Of a stretch of 64,000 nucleotides of DNA, positions 1 through 8,853 are shown piece after piece. Position 1 is the first letter of the stretch; the number at the start of each line of letters is the position of its first letter. Position numbers and translations under genes: made by a program. The notes beneath the pieces were generated by a model. The model was not told the DNA's origin. It ran no database searches and saw only the letters and a program-made list of their open reading frames with translations. Origin of the DNA: Pseudomonadota bacterium (GTDB lineage Bacteria; Desulfobacterota; Binatia; Binatales; Binataceae); the NCBI GenBank assembly GCA_021325355.1, contig JAJPHI010000009.1, positions 62,001-126,000 of the forward strand, written 5' to 3'.

Positions 1-1016
1 AGTTGACCGTCGAGGACCTGGTCAAGCTGATGGAGCGTCAGGTTGACCCGATGGTCGGTGACTCGCGACTGCGGAAAATTGTAGGTCCGGATACGCTCCG
101 AACGGTCGCCACTGCCGACCATCGAACGCCGCGCGTCCGCAATCTTGGCATCCTGCTCGGCCCGCGCCATCTCGAGCAGCCGGGCGCGCAGAATCTTGAG
201 CGCCCGCGCCTTGTTCTTATGCTGCGACTTCTCGTCGCGGCAGACGATCACGATCCCCGTCGGCAGATGGGTGATACGCACGGCCGAATCCGTCGTGTTA
301 ACGCTCTGCCCGCCCGGTCCCGACGCCCGCATCACGTCGATGCGCAGATCCTTTTCCTCGTTGATATTGACCTCGACCTCATCCGCCTCCGGCAGCACCG
401 CGACCGTCACCGCCGAGGTATGGATACGTCCCGAGCCTTCCGTGGCCGGCACCCGCTGCACGCGATGGACCCCGCCCTCGAACTTGAGCCGACTGTAAGC
501 GCCGTGACCGGTAATCCCCGCGATCACCTCTTTGATACCGCCGAGCCCGGTGCTGCTCAGGCTGAGCGTCTCGACGCGCCAGCCGTGACGCTCGGCATAA
601 CGCGAGTACATCCGGAACAGCTCGCCCGCGAACAGCGACGCTTCCTCGCCGCCGGTGCCGGCACGAATTTCGAGCAGGACGTTCTTGTCATCGTTGGGAT
701 CGCGCGGCGTCAGGAGCTGTTTGAGACGCGTTTCGAGCAGTGCCCGGCGATCCTGAGCGGCCGGCAATTCACTCTGTGCCAGCTCGCGCAGCTCCGGATC
801 GTCGCCGGCGGCGAGACCCTTCAGTTCGTCGATCTCGCCGATCACCTTGCGGTAGTCGGCCGCCGCCTGCGCCACATCGGCGAGCTGTGCCCGCTCGCGG
901 CCCAGTTGCACCCATTCACGCTGATTGGCGATCGCCCCGGGATCGCTGATCCGCCGCTCGAGCTCGGCGTAGCGATCCTCGATCCCCTTTAGCTTGTCTA
1001 ACAGTGCTGCAGCCAT
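1..1016 (-). CDS. prfA: Peptide chain release factor 1 (C-terminus cut by window edge)
   Basis: Class I release factor that reads UAA and UAG and triggers peptidyl-tRNA hydrolysis on the ribosome. I translated the minus strand from the ATG at 1016; about 338 residues are visible before the window ends, against roughly 355-360 for the family, so only the last few are missing. The catalytic GGQ loop ([10 protein letters not shown]) lies near residues 235-237, and a PAT tripeptide near residue 190 matches RF1 (PxT) rather than RF2 (SPF). The plus-strand frame covering 3-992 is its mirror image, not a gene. The gene follows rpmE by 67 bp on the same strand; prfA is often followed by prmC, which would lie outside the window. 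Confidence 0.97.
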   Translation of the reverse strand, partial: MAAALLDKLKGIEDRYAELERRISDPGAIANQREWVQLGRERAQLADVAQAAADYRKVIGEIDELKGLAAGDDPELRELAQSELPAAQDRRALLETRLKQLLTPRDPNDDKNVLLEIRAGTGGEEASLFAGELFRMYSRYAERHGWRVETLSLSSTGLGGIKEVIAGITGHGAYSRLKFEGGVHRVQRVPATEGSGRIHTSAVTVAVLPEADEVEVNINEEKDLRIDVMRASGPGGQSVNTTDSAVRITHLPTGIVIVCRDEKSQHKNKARALKILRARLLEMARAEQDAKIADARRSMVGSGDRSERIRTYNFPQSRVTDHRVNLTLHQLDQVLDGQ

Positions 1017-1083
1017 AATCCGCCCTTGCGCCGGGGCGAATTAGTCCACAACCCTTCGCGCATCCGCGGCATGGAAGGGACGG

Positions 1084-1284
1084 CTACTTCATCCCGTACT
1101 TGCGCTTGAAGCGTTCGACCCGCCCCGCCGTATCGACCAGCCGCTGCTGCCCAGTGTAATAAGGATGGCAGTTGGAACAGACCTCAACCTGGATCGCGGG
1201 TAAGGTTGATCGCGTCTCGAAAGTGTTGCCGCATGCGCAGGTCACCACGCACCGGCGATAATTCGGATGGATATTCGCTTTCAT
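1084..1284 (-). CDS. rpmE: 50S ribosomal protein L31
   Basis: Small ribosomal protein of the large subunit, about 66 residues from the preferred start MKANIHPNY at 1284. An upstream in-frame start at 1299 would add five residues (MRRCK) that L31 proteins lack. It is the zinc-binding (C+) form: Cys pairs in TCACGNTF and CSNCHPYY provide the zinc-ribbon ligands, and the C-terminal FKRKYGMK is typical. It sits directly upstream of prfA on the same strand, a pairing seen in many bacteria. A minus-strand promoter lies just ahead of it (1315-1343), giving a leader of about 25 bases. Confidence 0.96.
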   Translation of the reverse strand: MKANIHPNYRRCVVTCACGNTFETRSTLPAIQVEVCSNCHPYYTGQQRLVDTAGRVERFKRKYGMK

Positions 1285-1314
1285 CTTGCACCGGCGCATC
1301 CTGCCGGTGGATGA

Positions 1315-1343
1315 AGTATAACCACGGCCGGTCAGTGGTACAA
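1315..1343 (-). promoter_or_regulatory. Candidate sigma-70 type promoter for rpmE-prfA
   Basis: Read on the minus strand, TTGTAC and TATACT are separated by exactly 17 bases. The -10 matches TATAAT at five of six positions; the -35 keeps only the TTG. It lies about 30 bp upstream of the chosen rpmE start, consistent with that start. Confidence 0.5.
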
Positions 1344-1366
1344 TTCGCGTTGGAGTTTGGGTTTCG

Positions 1367-2125
1367 ATGCCAGGCTATCGGAGTGCGACTCGTCCGCTCG
1401 CCGCGCTCGCCGGCGCGGCCGTCATAAGCTTGCTCGGATGCGTTACGCCGCATCCGGTGGATCAGCAGCAGGTGGTGAGCGATCAGGAATTGGCCGCCGA
1501 AGCCGCCGAGGCACCCCCGGCGGAGCCGATCCACGTGGTTACGGACCTGTCACGGCTGTCGCCGTCGCACACCGCCGCGCTGCCTAATCTACCCGACGCT
1601 CCGGCATCGCTGGCGCCTTCGGCCGAGCCCTCGAACGCGCAGATCAATCCGGAATTGACCGGTAAACTCGTCGCCAACGCCCCCTCATCGCGTTACAATC
1701 CCGATGCGTCGCGGCCGAGCGGCGTCAGCCAGACGCAACTCTTAAACGATAAGGCCCGTCAGTTTGCGACCTTCAGCGAGACGCTCCTGAAGCAGACCCT
1801 CGTCGCGGCGCAGGAGCTCGCGCCCGATCAGCTCCAGCAGCGCAAGCTTCCGGACGACCTGAACGCCGTCATCCTGGTCTCGGTGCTCGACCACGAAGGA
1901 CGGCTGAAGGAGATCGAGATCGACCAGCATTCCGGCGATGCGGCCGTGGACAAGCTGCTGATCGAAGCCTGCAAAAAAGGGATGTGGTCGCGCAATCCGC
2001 CCATCGGCGCCATCGATAACGACGGGACCTATCGCATCCGCCTCGAGGGCGAGGTGCATAACTACGCCTTTGACCGCTACGGTCAGTATACCTACGAAAC
2101 GCGCCTCGGCCTCTCCTTGCTCTGA
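1367..2125 (+). CDS. Lipoprotein with TonB-like C-terminal domain
   Basis: 252 residues. The N-terminus has an arginine followed by a hydrophobic stretch and a lipobox (ISLLGC, Cys near residue 25), so it should be exported and lipidated. Residues about 30-130 are low-complexity, rich in Ala, Pro and Glu, and probably a flexible spacer. The last ~95 residues resemble a TonB/TolA C-terminal fold ([18 protein letters not shown] ... [14 protein letters not shown]), which normally contacts outer-membrane receptors or periplasmic partners. There is no ExbB/ExbD nearby and no N-terminal transmembrane anchor of the true TonB kind, so I do not call it TonB. It may work in envelope-spanning transport or cell-envelope assembly. 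Confidence 0.75.
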   Translation: MPGYRSATRPLAALAGAAVISLLGCVTPHPVDQQQVVSDQELAAEAAEAPPAEPIHVVTDLSRLSPSHTAALPNLPDAPASLAPSAEPSNAQINPELTGKLVANAPSSRYNPDASRPSGVSQTQLLNDKARQFATFSETLLKQTLVAAQELAPDQLQQRKLPDDLNAVILVSVLDHEGRLKEIEIDQHSGDAAVDKLLIEACKKGMWSRNPPIGAIDNDGTYRIRLEGEVHNYAFDRYGQYTYETRLGLSLL

Positions 2126-2146
2126 ACCGAAACAAGCGGAGTATCC

Positions 2147-2977
2147 ATGAAGTACGGCATCGCGGTAAGAAACATGGGGCCTCAATCGACCGCCGCAACC
2201 CTGCGCGCCTGTGTCAGCGCCGCCGAAGCGCTCGGCTACGACGCGGTCTTCGTCTCCGATCACCTCTGTATCCCGCCCGACGACACCGAAGGCTCCGGCG
2301 GCCGCTATCTTGACGTCCTCGCCACGCTCGCCTTTCTCGCCGGAATCACCACGCGGATCCGCCTCGGCATCTCAGTCTTGGTGCTGCCTTATCGACCGGC
2401 CGTCCTCACCGCCAAACAGGTGGCGACCATCCAGGAGCTATCCGCGGGCCGGATGATTCTCGGCGTCGGCGTGGGCTGGATGAAGCGCGAGTTCGCCGCG
2501 CTCGGCGTCGACAAGCGGATGCGCGCGCGGCTGAGCGACGAGACCCTGCGCGTGCTGACCCGTCTGTTCGCCCAGGACGTCGCCGAGTATCACGGCGAAC
2601 TGGTCGATTTTCCGCCCTTCGTCTTTGCCCCGCGCCCGCCCCTCCCGCCTATCTGGATCGGCGGCAACGGCGGCCCCGCGCTGCGCCGCGTGATGGAATT
2701 CGGCGCCGGATGGCATCCGATGCTCCCCGCCGACAAGCTCCAACCGATGGTTGGCGAGCTGAAGGAACGGCTTCGCGGCGCCGGCCGCCCCGACAGTATC
2801 GATATCGTCGTGCGGCGCGGCCTGAGGCTCGAGGATACGGCGGCTGCCCGGGCGCGGCTCGCCACCGAGCAGGCCGCCGGCGCAACCTATTTCATCCTCG
2901 ATCTCGGCCGCTATCCGAGCGAGAAGGAATTTATCGCGCAGGCCGAGACCTTCATGACCAAAGTCGCCTCGGCATAA
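2147..2977 (+). CDS. LLM-class (luciferase-like) flavin/F420-dependent oxidoreductase
   Basis: 276-residue TIM-barrel enzyme of the bacterial luciferase / F420-dependent reductase superfamily. Recognisable pieces are the N-terminal YGIAVRNMG strand, GYDAVFVSDHL, the TTRIRLGISVLVLPYRPAV segment, and LSAGRMILGVGVGWMKREF. This most resembles the TIGR03619-type F420-dependent family. Substrate unknown; members oxidise or reduce alcohols, aldehydes, sulfonates or xenobiotics. It starts 21 bp after the TonB-domain lipoprotein and is followed by a 138-bp gap before pqqA. Two further LLM genes occur in this window. Confidence 0.85.
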   Translation: MKYGIAVRNMGPQSTAATLRACVSAAEALGYDAVFVSDHLCIPPDDTEGSGGRYLDVLATLAFLAGITTRIRLGISVLVLPYRPAVLTAKQVATIQELSAGRMILGVGVGWMKREFAALGVDKRMRARLSDETLRVLTRLFAQDVAEYHGELVDFPPFVFAPRPPLPPIWIGGNGGPALRRVMEFGAGWHPMLPADKLQPMVGELKERLRGAGRPDSIDIVVRRGLRLEDTAAARARLATEQAAGATYFILDLGRYPSEKEFIAQAETFMTKVASA

Positions 2978-3115
2978 TCGACCCGCACGTTCCCACCAAT
3001 CCTGAAGCGCCGGCCAACTGAACGCCGCATCCGGTTTTCGATTGACGGCTGGGCGAAGCTTTGAGAGCATGACATCGCTTGGCCTGCATAACGACTATCC
3101 AGAGGAAGTTTGAGC

Positions 3116-3190
3116 ATGAAATGGGAAAAACCCACCTTCGAGGAGTTACGCTTCGGCTTTGAAGTGACCATGTATATCTGGACGCGCTGA
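3116..3190 (+). CDS. pqqA: PQQ precursor peptide PqqA
   Basis: A 24-residue ribosomal peptide. It carries the invariant core FEVTMY, with Glu16 and Tyr20 at the spacing required for the PqqE-catalysed carbon-carbon crosslink that becomes the PQQ skeleton. Lys/Trp/Glu residues at the N-terminus and a basic C-terminal Arg are typical. It has a good ribosome binding site (AGAGGAAG, about 8 bases before the ATG). It lies 43 bp upstream of pqqB in the correct order. The gene was found by direct translation because it is below usual length cut-offs. Confidence 0.95.
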   Translation: MKWEKPTFEELRFGFEVTMYIWTR

Positions 3191-3233
3191 TCCACTTCGC
3201 GCCGTCCCACGAGGCTTCAGACGGACGGCAACC

Positions 3234-4175
3234 ATGCGCGTCCTCGTTCTCGGCAGTGCTGCCGGCGGCGGCTTTCCGCAATGGAACTGCAATTGCGATA
3301 ACTGCAAAGGCCTGCGGCAAGGTACGCTCCGCGCCCGTCCGCGCACCCAATCGTCGATTGCGGTGTCCGCCGACGGGACCAACTGGGTCTTAATCAACGC
3401 CTCGCCCGATGTGCTCGCGCAGATCGCTGCTCATCCCGAACTTCACGCCAATCAGTCGATTCGCGACACCGCCATCCGCGCGATCATCCTCGTTGACAGT
3501 CAGATCGATCATACCGTCGGACTTCTGATGCTGCGCGAGGGCCGCCCGCTCGAGGTTTACTGCACCGCCGCGGTGAAGGACGACCTGAGCGATCGCAACC
3601 CGATTTTTGTCGTCCTGCAGAACTATTGCACCGTCCGATGGCATCCTGTGCCGCTCGCGCCCGCATCACCTTTCGTAATTCCCGAACTTGACGGGATTCG
3701 CTTCCACGCCGTTCCCGTGCCGGGCAAGGCGCCGCCCTTTTCCCCCCATCGCGCGCAGCCCCATCCCGGCGACAATATCGGCTTGATGATCGAAGCGGCC
3801 GACGGCCGAGCGGTTTTCTATGCTCCCGGACTCGCGCGCATCGATAACACGGTCGCGGCGTGCCTCGCCCGCGCCGACTTTCTCCTGATTGACGGGACCT
3901 TCTGGACCGACGACGAGATGATCCGCCGCGGCGTCGGCATCAAACGGGCTCACGAGATGGGTCACCTGGCGCTGGCCGGACCGGGCGGGATGCTCGAGGC
4001 GTTAAGCCGGCGCCGTGCGCGAACCATCCTGACCCATATCAACAACACCAACCCCATCCTCAACGAAGATTCGCTCGAACGGCGCCAGCTTGACCAAAGC
4101 GGCATCGAGGTCGCCTACGATGGTATGGTGATCGAGGTCGAGCGCAGACGCTCCGCCGTCGAGACTCCCGCATGA
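3234..4175 (+). CDS. pqqB: PQQ biosynthesis protein PqqB
   Basis: 313 residues, the family's usual length. Metallo-beta-lactamase fold enzyme proposed to hydroxylate the crosslinked Glu-Tyr precursor during PQQ synthesis. Hallmarks are the N-terminal [15 protein letters not shown] with the extra zinc-binding cysteines (CNCDNC), and the signature [16 protein letters not shown] around residues 87-102. Near the C-terminus, [10 protein letters not shown] matches PqqB. Its ATGA overlaps the pqqC start by four bases, implying coupled translation. Confidence 0.97.
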   Translation: MRVLVLGSAAGGGFPQWNCNCDNCKGLRQGTLRARPRTQSSIAVSADGTNWVLINASPDVLAQIAAHPELHANQSIRDTAIRAIILVDSQIDHTVGLLMLREGRPLEVYCTAAVKDDLSDRNPIFVVLQNYCTVRWHPVPLAPASPFVIPELDGIRFHAVPVPGKAPPFSPHRAQPHPGDNIGLMIEAADGRAVFYAPGLARIDNTVAACLARADFLLIDGTFWTDDEMIRRGVGIKRAHEMGHLALAGPGGMLEALSRRRARTILTHINNTNPILNEDSLERRQLDQSGIEVAYDGMVIEVERRRSAVETPA

Positions 4176-4864
4176 ACGCTGAGCCATGGACACGTGCGCA
4201 GTTCGAGGAGCAACTGCGCGCCAAAGAGACGCGTTACCACACCCATCACCCGTTCCATCTGATGATGAACGAGGGCCGACTCTCGCGCGAAGCCATTCGC
4301 GGATGGGTGGCGAATCGCTTTTACTACCAGGCCACCATCCCGATGAAGGACGCAGCCATCCTCGCCAACTGCCGCGATCGCGAGGTGCGCAGGAGGTGGA
4401 TTACACGCATCCTCGACCAGGACGGCGATGGCGCCGCGGAGGGCGGTCTCGAAGCCTGGCTGCGACTCGGCGAAGCAGTGGGCCTCGAGCGTGCTCGCCT
4501 CTGGTCCTTTGCCGACGTGCTGCCGGCCGTGCGCTTCGCCGTCGATGCCTACCTGAACTTCGCGAAAACCCGACCCTGGCAGGAGGCCGTCTGCTCCTCG
4601 CTGACCGAGATGTTCGCGCCCGCCGCCCATCAGGATCGGCTCGCGACGTGGCCGCGACACTACCCCTGGATCGCCGCCGATGGACTTGCCTACTTCCGCA
4701 TGCGCCTCAGCCAGGCGCGCCGCGACGTTGCCGATGGTCTCGAGCTGACGCTGAATCACTTCACTACGCGGGAGGCGCAGGAACGCGCGCTCGAGATCCT
4801 CCAATTCAAGCTCGACATCCTGTGGACCATTCTCGACGCCTGCCAACTGGCTTACTGCCGATGA
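4172..4864 (+). CDS. pqqC: Pyrroloquinoline-quinone synthase PqqC
   Basis: 230-residue cofactorless oxidase of the TENA/THI-4 fold. It performs the last ring closure and eight-electron oxidation giving PQQ. Family signatures are the [14 protein letters not shown] segment, [20 protein letters not shown] near residues 47-66, and the C-terminal [14 protein letters not shown]. The start overlaps the pqqB stop (ATGA) and the stop overlaps the pqqD start (ATGA), so it is translationally coupled on both sides. Confidence 0.97.
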   Translation: MNAEPWTRAQFEEQLRAKETRYHTHHPFHLMMNEGRLSREAIRGWVANRFYYQATIPMKDAAILANCRDREVRRRWITRILDQDGDGAAEGGLEAWLRLGEAVGLERARLWSFADVLPAVRFAVDAYLNFAKTRPWQEAVCSSLTEMFAPAAHQDRLATWPRHYPWIAADGLAYFRMRLSQARRDVADGLELTLNHFTTREAQERALEILQFKLDILWTILDACQLAYCR

Positions 4865-5145
4865 ACCAACTCGACTCCGCTGCGATTCCCGCGCTCGCGC
4901 CGCACTATCGTCTGCAATGGGAGCCGGCGCAGAATGCCCACGTCCTGCTCTATCCGGAAGGGATGATCAGACTCTCGCCGAGCGCCGCCGAAATCATGCG
5001 ACGGATCGACGGCAGCGCCTCGGTCGAACAGATCGTCGTCGCCCTGGAAGCCGTCTATGCCGGGGCTGACCTTCGCGCCGACGTCGTCGAGTTCCTGACG
5101 GTTGCCGCCGCTCGCGGATGGCTCAGGATGAGGCAGCGTGCTTAG
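4861..5145 (+). CDS. pqqD: PQQ peptide chaperone PqqD
   Basis: 94 residues. PqqD is the RiPP recognition element that binds the PqqA leader and presents it to the radical-SAM enzyme PqqE. The sequence has the expected [20 protein letters not shown] beta-hairpin and a three-helix winged-helix tail ([14 protein letters not shown] ... [14 protein letters not shown]). The true start is the ATG at 4861, overlapping the pqqC stop; a longer frame extending left is the shadow of pqqC. It overlaps the GTG start of pqqE by 8 bases. Confidence 0.95.
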   Translation: MNQLDSAAIPALAPHYRLQWEPAQNAHVLLYPEGMIRLSPSAAEIMRRIDGSASVEQIVVALEAVYAGADLRADVVEFLTVAAARGWLRMRQRA

Positions 5146-6262
5146 TCCACCGTTGTGGCTACTGGCGGAACTTACCTATCGATGCCCGCTGCATTGCGTC
5201 TACTGCTCCAATCCGCTCGATTACCACGCCTGTGATCGTGAGCTGACGACCGCCGAGTGGATCCGCGTCCTGCGCGAGGCCCGCGCGGCAGGCGCGGTCC
5301 AGCTCGGGCTGTCGGGCGGGGAGCCGCTTGCCCGCGGCGATCTCGAAATCATCGTCGGCGAAGCCCGCGCGCTTGGTTTTTACAGCAACCTGATAACTTC
5401 CGGCGTCGGTCTCGACCAGCCTCGCGCGGCGGCCCTGCGTAAAGCGGGCCTCGACCACGTGCAGCTCAGTTTTCAGGATTCGACGCGCGAGCTGAATGAT
5501 TTTCTCAGTCATTCACGCACCTTCGACCTCAAGCTCGCCGTGGCCCGGACGCTCAAGGCCGAGGGCTACCCGATCGTCCTCAACGTCGTGCTGCATCGGC
5601 ACAATCTCGATCATATCGAGAAAATCCTCGAGATGGCGCAACGGCTCGAAGTGGATTTTCTGGAGCTCGCCAACGTTCAGTTCTACGGCTGGGCCCTGCT
5701 CAATCGCGCTCATCTGCTGCCCACCGCCGATCAACTCGCCCGCGCCGAACAGGCGGTGCAACGCTTCCGCGCGCGTCACGGCGAGCAGATGCGCATCTAT
5801 TTCGTCGTCGCTGATTATCACGAGCGGCGTCCCAAGCGATGCATGAACGGCTGGGGCGCGGTCTTCATGGTAATCACCCCCGACGGCCTCGCCCTGCCGT
5901 GTCATCAGGCGCGGATCATTCCGCATCTTCAATTCCCCAGCGTGCGCGATTTCTCGATTCCGGAAATCTGGAACAATTCCGCGGCGTTCAATCACTTTCG
6001 CGGCGATGCCTGGGTCAGGGAACCGTGTCGTTCCTGTCCCGAATGGCAGCAGGACCGCGGCGGATGTCGCTGCCAGGCCTGGCTCCTCACCGGCGACGCG
6101 GCCGCGACCGATCCCGTGTGTGAGCTGGCGCCCGGGCACGATCGTGTCGTTGCCGCGCTCAACGCGACGGCAGGCGCTACCCGGGGCCCCCTGCGCTTTC
6201 GCGATGACGCCGCGTCCCGTCAATTCATCATCGAGGCCCGCCGCGCGCGCCACGGCCGGTGA
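5138..6262 (+). CDS. pqqE: PqqA peptide cyclase (radical SAM) PqqE
   Basis: 374 residues. Radical-SAM enzyme that joins Glu and Tyr of PqqA. The [4Fe-4S] cluster motif CPLHCVYC sits at residues ~16-23, the SAM-contact GLSGGEPL near residue 60, and a C-terminal SPASM region supplies auxiliary-cluster cysteines (CMNGWG, LPCHQ, CRSCPEW and GGCRCQ). It starts with GTG inside the end of pqqD. Its TGA overlaps the GTG start of the following protease gene, so the five genes from pqqB to the protease form one tightly coupled unit. Confidence 0.97.
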   Translation: MLSPPLWLLAELTYRCPLHCVYCSNPLDYHACDRELTTAEWIRVLREARAAGAVQLGLSGGEPLARGDLEIIVGEARALGFYSNLITSGVGLDQPRAAALRKAGLDHVQLSFQDSTRELNDFLSHSRTFDLKLAVARTLKAEGYPIVLNVVLHRHNLDHIEKILEMAQRLEVDFLELANVQFYGWALLNRAHLLPTADQLARAEQAVQRFRARHGEQMRIYFVVADYHERRPKRCMNGWGAVFMVITPDGLALPCHQARIIPHLQFPSVRDFSIPEIWNNSAAFNHFRGDAWVREPCRSCPEWQQDRGGCRCQAWLLTGDAAATDPVCELAPGHDRVVAALNATAGATRGPLRFRDDAASRQFIIEARRARHGR

Positions 6263-8853
6263 AGCGGCCGACCACTGGCTTGCCGCGCTCCCCTGCCAAT
6301 CGCGTGACGCTGAACGCCGCGACCCCGACGGTCACCCTCGCCAACGGATTGACCATCATCGTCAATCGCGCTCCGGGCGCGCCCCTGGTCGGCCTGCAGG
6401 TGGTCTATCGGATCGGCTCGCGCGACGAAGCGCCGAAGCAGCTCGGCCTCGCTCACCTGTGCGAACATCTGCTGTTCGCCGGCGCCCCGGGATTCCCCGG
6501 AAACCTGTTCCGCTATCTCGAAAATCTCGGCGCCAGTTCGATCAATGCGGTCGCGCGCGAGGACTATACCGCGTGCTTCGCCGTGGTTCCGCGAAGCAAT
6601 CTCGCGGCCGCGCTGGCGCTCGAGGCGGCGCGGATGCGCACGCTGACCTTCGGCCGCGCACAGTTCGAACTTCAACGCCGCGTGCTGCGCAATGAGCTCC
6701 GCCAACGCGAGAGCGAGCCCTTCGGTATCCTCAATCGGCTGATCAGCGAAAAGGCCTACCCGCCCGCCCATCCGTACGCACATCCGCCCGACGGCACCAT
6801 CGACAGTCTCGAACGCCTGACGTTTGACGAGGTCCGCGCGTGGTGCCGCTACTTCAACCCGCGCAACGCGACGCTGGTCCTAGCCGGCGACCTCGACGAA
6901 GCGCGCGCCCTCGCGCTCGCGCGCCGGCACTTCGCCGCAATCCCGCCCGGGAGCGCCTCACCGAACCGCGATCGCACGGCCACGCTCCCGCGCGACCGCG
7001 CGACCGTGCGCCTGCCGTCAGCGCATCGCCGCGTCTTTTGGATCCGGCACGCGCCGCCCCTCAGCAATCCCGCGTATGCCCATCTCGCGCTGCTGGTCGA
7101 AATTCTCAACGGCCTGCATCTTTACCGGCCGGCGTGTCCGCTGTTCCGCCTGACTTCAGGCCTCCACGCGGAATTGCGCGCCCGCGACCTGGTCTCGCAA
7201 CTTCTGGTGTCGGTGGATCCCTTGCCGAAAGTCTCCCTGGCGGCCGTCGATCGCGCGATGCGGACCGAGCTCGAAGCCCTCGGCACGAAGCTGCTGCACC
7301 CGGCCGAGATAGCGGCAGCTCAGCGGCGCTGTCTGACCAGTTACCTTCGCGCTTTGGAAAATCTGTGCGGGCCGAACAGCCGCACCGAGATGCTCGCGAT
7401 GGCAGCTCTGTTCGCCGCCGATCCGCTCGCATATCGACAAATCCTCGCCACCGTGGCGGCGGCGAAGCCGAACGCGCTCCGCGAGTGTGCGCGCAACTGG
7501 CTCGGCCCGCCGTCCCTGACCGTCGTCTTCGGCGATCGCGCGGCGGCGCGTCCGCCACTTACTTCAGCCAGCCGGCGCGCCCGGCGTTCGCGTCCATCAA
7601 CCGCCGCCCTGCTCGACTCCGACCCCTCGATCATCCGGCTGAGTCATCTCGCGCCGCGATGCGGCGCGCGCCTGGTAATACGGCACGGCTGGGCCGATGA
7701 TCCGTCGGACAAGAGCGGACGCGCCGCCGTAGCGCTCGCTGCCCTGACCGGCAGCGACGCTTTCAGGACGCTGCGCAAAACCATGGCAGGCCTCGGCATC
7801 GCTGTGGAGACGCGCCTTAATGCCGACTCCTGCAGCCTCTCGTTAACCGCACCCGCTTGCCTGGAAAGTCGGCTCGCCGCAGCGATACCAGCGATCGCCC
7901 GTATCCGGGTCAAGCTCGACGATGCGGCCCTCGCTGCGGCCAAACGACGCATCCTCGCCGCGATCGCCGCCGAGCGATGCCGTCCGCTCGAACTGGCCCA
8001 ACGCCTGCTGCCTCCGGAGCTCTTCCCGCCATACCATCCCTGCGCGCGGCCGTTCACCGGCACCGGCACGCGCGAGGCCGTTCAGGGCCTCACGACTGCA
8101 GACCTCGCCGAGTTCTTCGACCGCGCGCGCGCCACTTCGCTGTTGCTCGTTGCCGGACCTTCGTCTCGTCGCAGTGATCGGGTCCCGGCGCGGATACCCG
8201 CAGCGCCCGCGCCAATTGCCGACGCTTTCACCGCGCCAATCACCATCGGCGCGGCTGCGCTAATCCACGATCCACGGCGGCCGCAGACCGCGATCTTCAT
8301 GGCGCGGACCCTCCCGCCCTTCGAGACGGCCACGGATGAGGCGTTGCGCGTCGCCGACGTGATCATCGGCGGGTGCTTCAGCTCCCGCCTTAACCTGTGC
8401 CTGCGCGAGCGGGGCGGCTATACCTACGGCGCCCGCACCGCTTTCACCTCGACGCGACGCGGCGGTCTCTGGATGGCCGCGACCTTCGTCGATTCCGCCG
8501 GCGCACTGCCGGCTCTCCGTGCGATCAATCGCGAATTCACCATTCGCCGTCAGCCGTTTAGTTCCGCCGAGCAGGCGGCGGCGATAAACTTCCTGCGCGG
8601 CCGGATCGCGGCAGAGACAGGAACCCTGCATGGTCGACTCAACCAACTCGAAGAGCGGCTCGCACTCGGCTCGTCGCCGACCGCTCGTCGCCGCGCAAAG
8701 CGGCTGCACGGGCTTCGTCCGGACGAGATCAACGCGACTCTCGACGATCTCTTCCGCCAGCGCCCGCCCGCCTGGCTGATTATCGGCGACGCCGCGCCGA
8801 TCGCTCCCGCGCTTGCCGCACTCGGCTACCGTCCCACGGTCATTACTCAGTAG
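6259..8853 (+). CDS. Two-domain M16 zinc protease of the PQQ operon (PqqF/PqqG-like)
   Basis: 864 residues. The N-terminal half has the inverted zinc motif HLCEH at residues 66-70 and the third ligand Glu146 (RNELRQR), 76 residues later, as in active M16 peptidases. The C-terminal half has the M16 fold (RLNLCLRERGGYTYGARTAF near residue 710) but no HxxEH, as in the inactive partner domain. In Methylorubrum a separate PqqF/PqqG pair cleaves PqqA; here both halves appear fused in one chain. The GTG start overlaps the pqqE stop (GTGA). Its stop overlaps the convergent acyl-CoA dehydrogenase by 7 bases. Role in releasing the crosslinked Glu-Tyr is inferred from position and family. Confidence 0.88.
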   Translation: MKRPTTGLPRSPANRVTLNAATPTVTLANGLTIIVNRAPGAPLVGLQVVYRIGSRDEAPKQLGLAHLCEHLLFAGAPGFPGNLFRYLENLGASSINAVAREDYTACFAVVPRSNLAAALALEAARMRTLTFGRAQFELQRRVLRNELRQRESEPFGILNRLISEKAYPPAHPYAHPPDGTIDSLERLTFDEVRAWCRYFNPRNATLVLAGDLDEARALALARRHFAAIPPGSASPNRDRTATLPRDRATVRLPSAHRRVFWIRHAPPLSNPAYAHLALLVEILNGLHLYRPACPLFRLTSGLHAELRARDLVSQLLVSVDPLPKVSLAAVDRAMRTELEALGTKLLHPAEIAAAQRRCLTSYLRALENLCGPNSRTEMLAMAALFAADPLAYRQILATVAAAKPNALRECARNWLGPPSLTVVFGDRAAARPPLTSASRRARRSRPSTAALLDSDPSIIRLSHLAPRCGARLVIRHGWADDPSDKSGRAAVALAALTGSDAFRTLRKTMAGLGIAVETRLNADSCSLSLTAPACLESRLAAAIPAIARIRVKLDDAALAAAKRRILAAIAAERCRPLELAQRLLPPELFPPYHPCARPFTGTGTREAVQGLTTADLAEFFDRARATSLLLVAGPSSRRSDRVPARIPAAPAPIADAFTAPITIGAAALIHDPRRPQTAIFMARTLPPFETATDEALRVADVIIGGCFSSRLNLCLRERGGYTYGARTAFTSTRRGGLWMAATFVDSAGALPALRAINREFTIRRQPFSSAEQAAAINFLRGRIAAETGTLHGRLNQLEERLALGSSPTARRRAKRLHGLRPDEINATLDDLFRQRPPAWLIIGDAAPIAPALAALGYRPTVITQ

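Noticed and set aside
3-992. Long plus-strand reading frame opposite prfA
   Set aside because: It is the mirror of prfA, whose GGQ and PAT motifs are clear on the minus strand.
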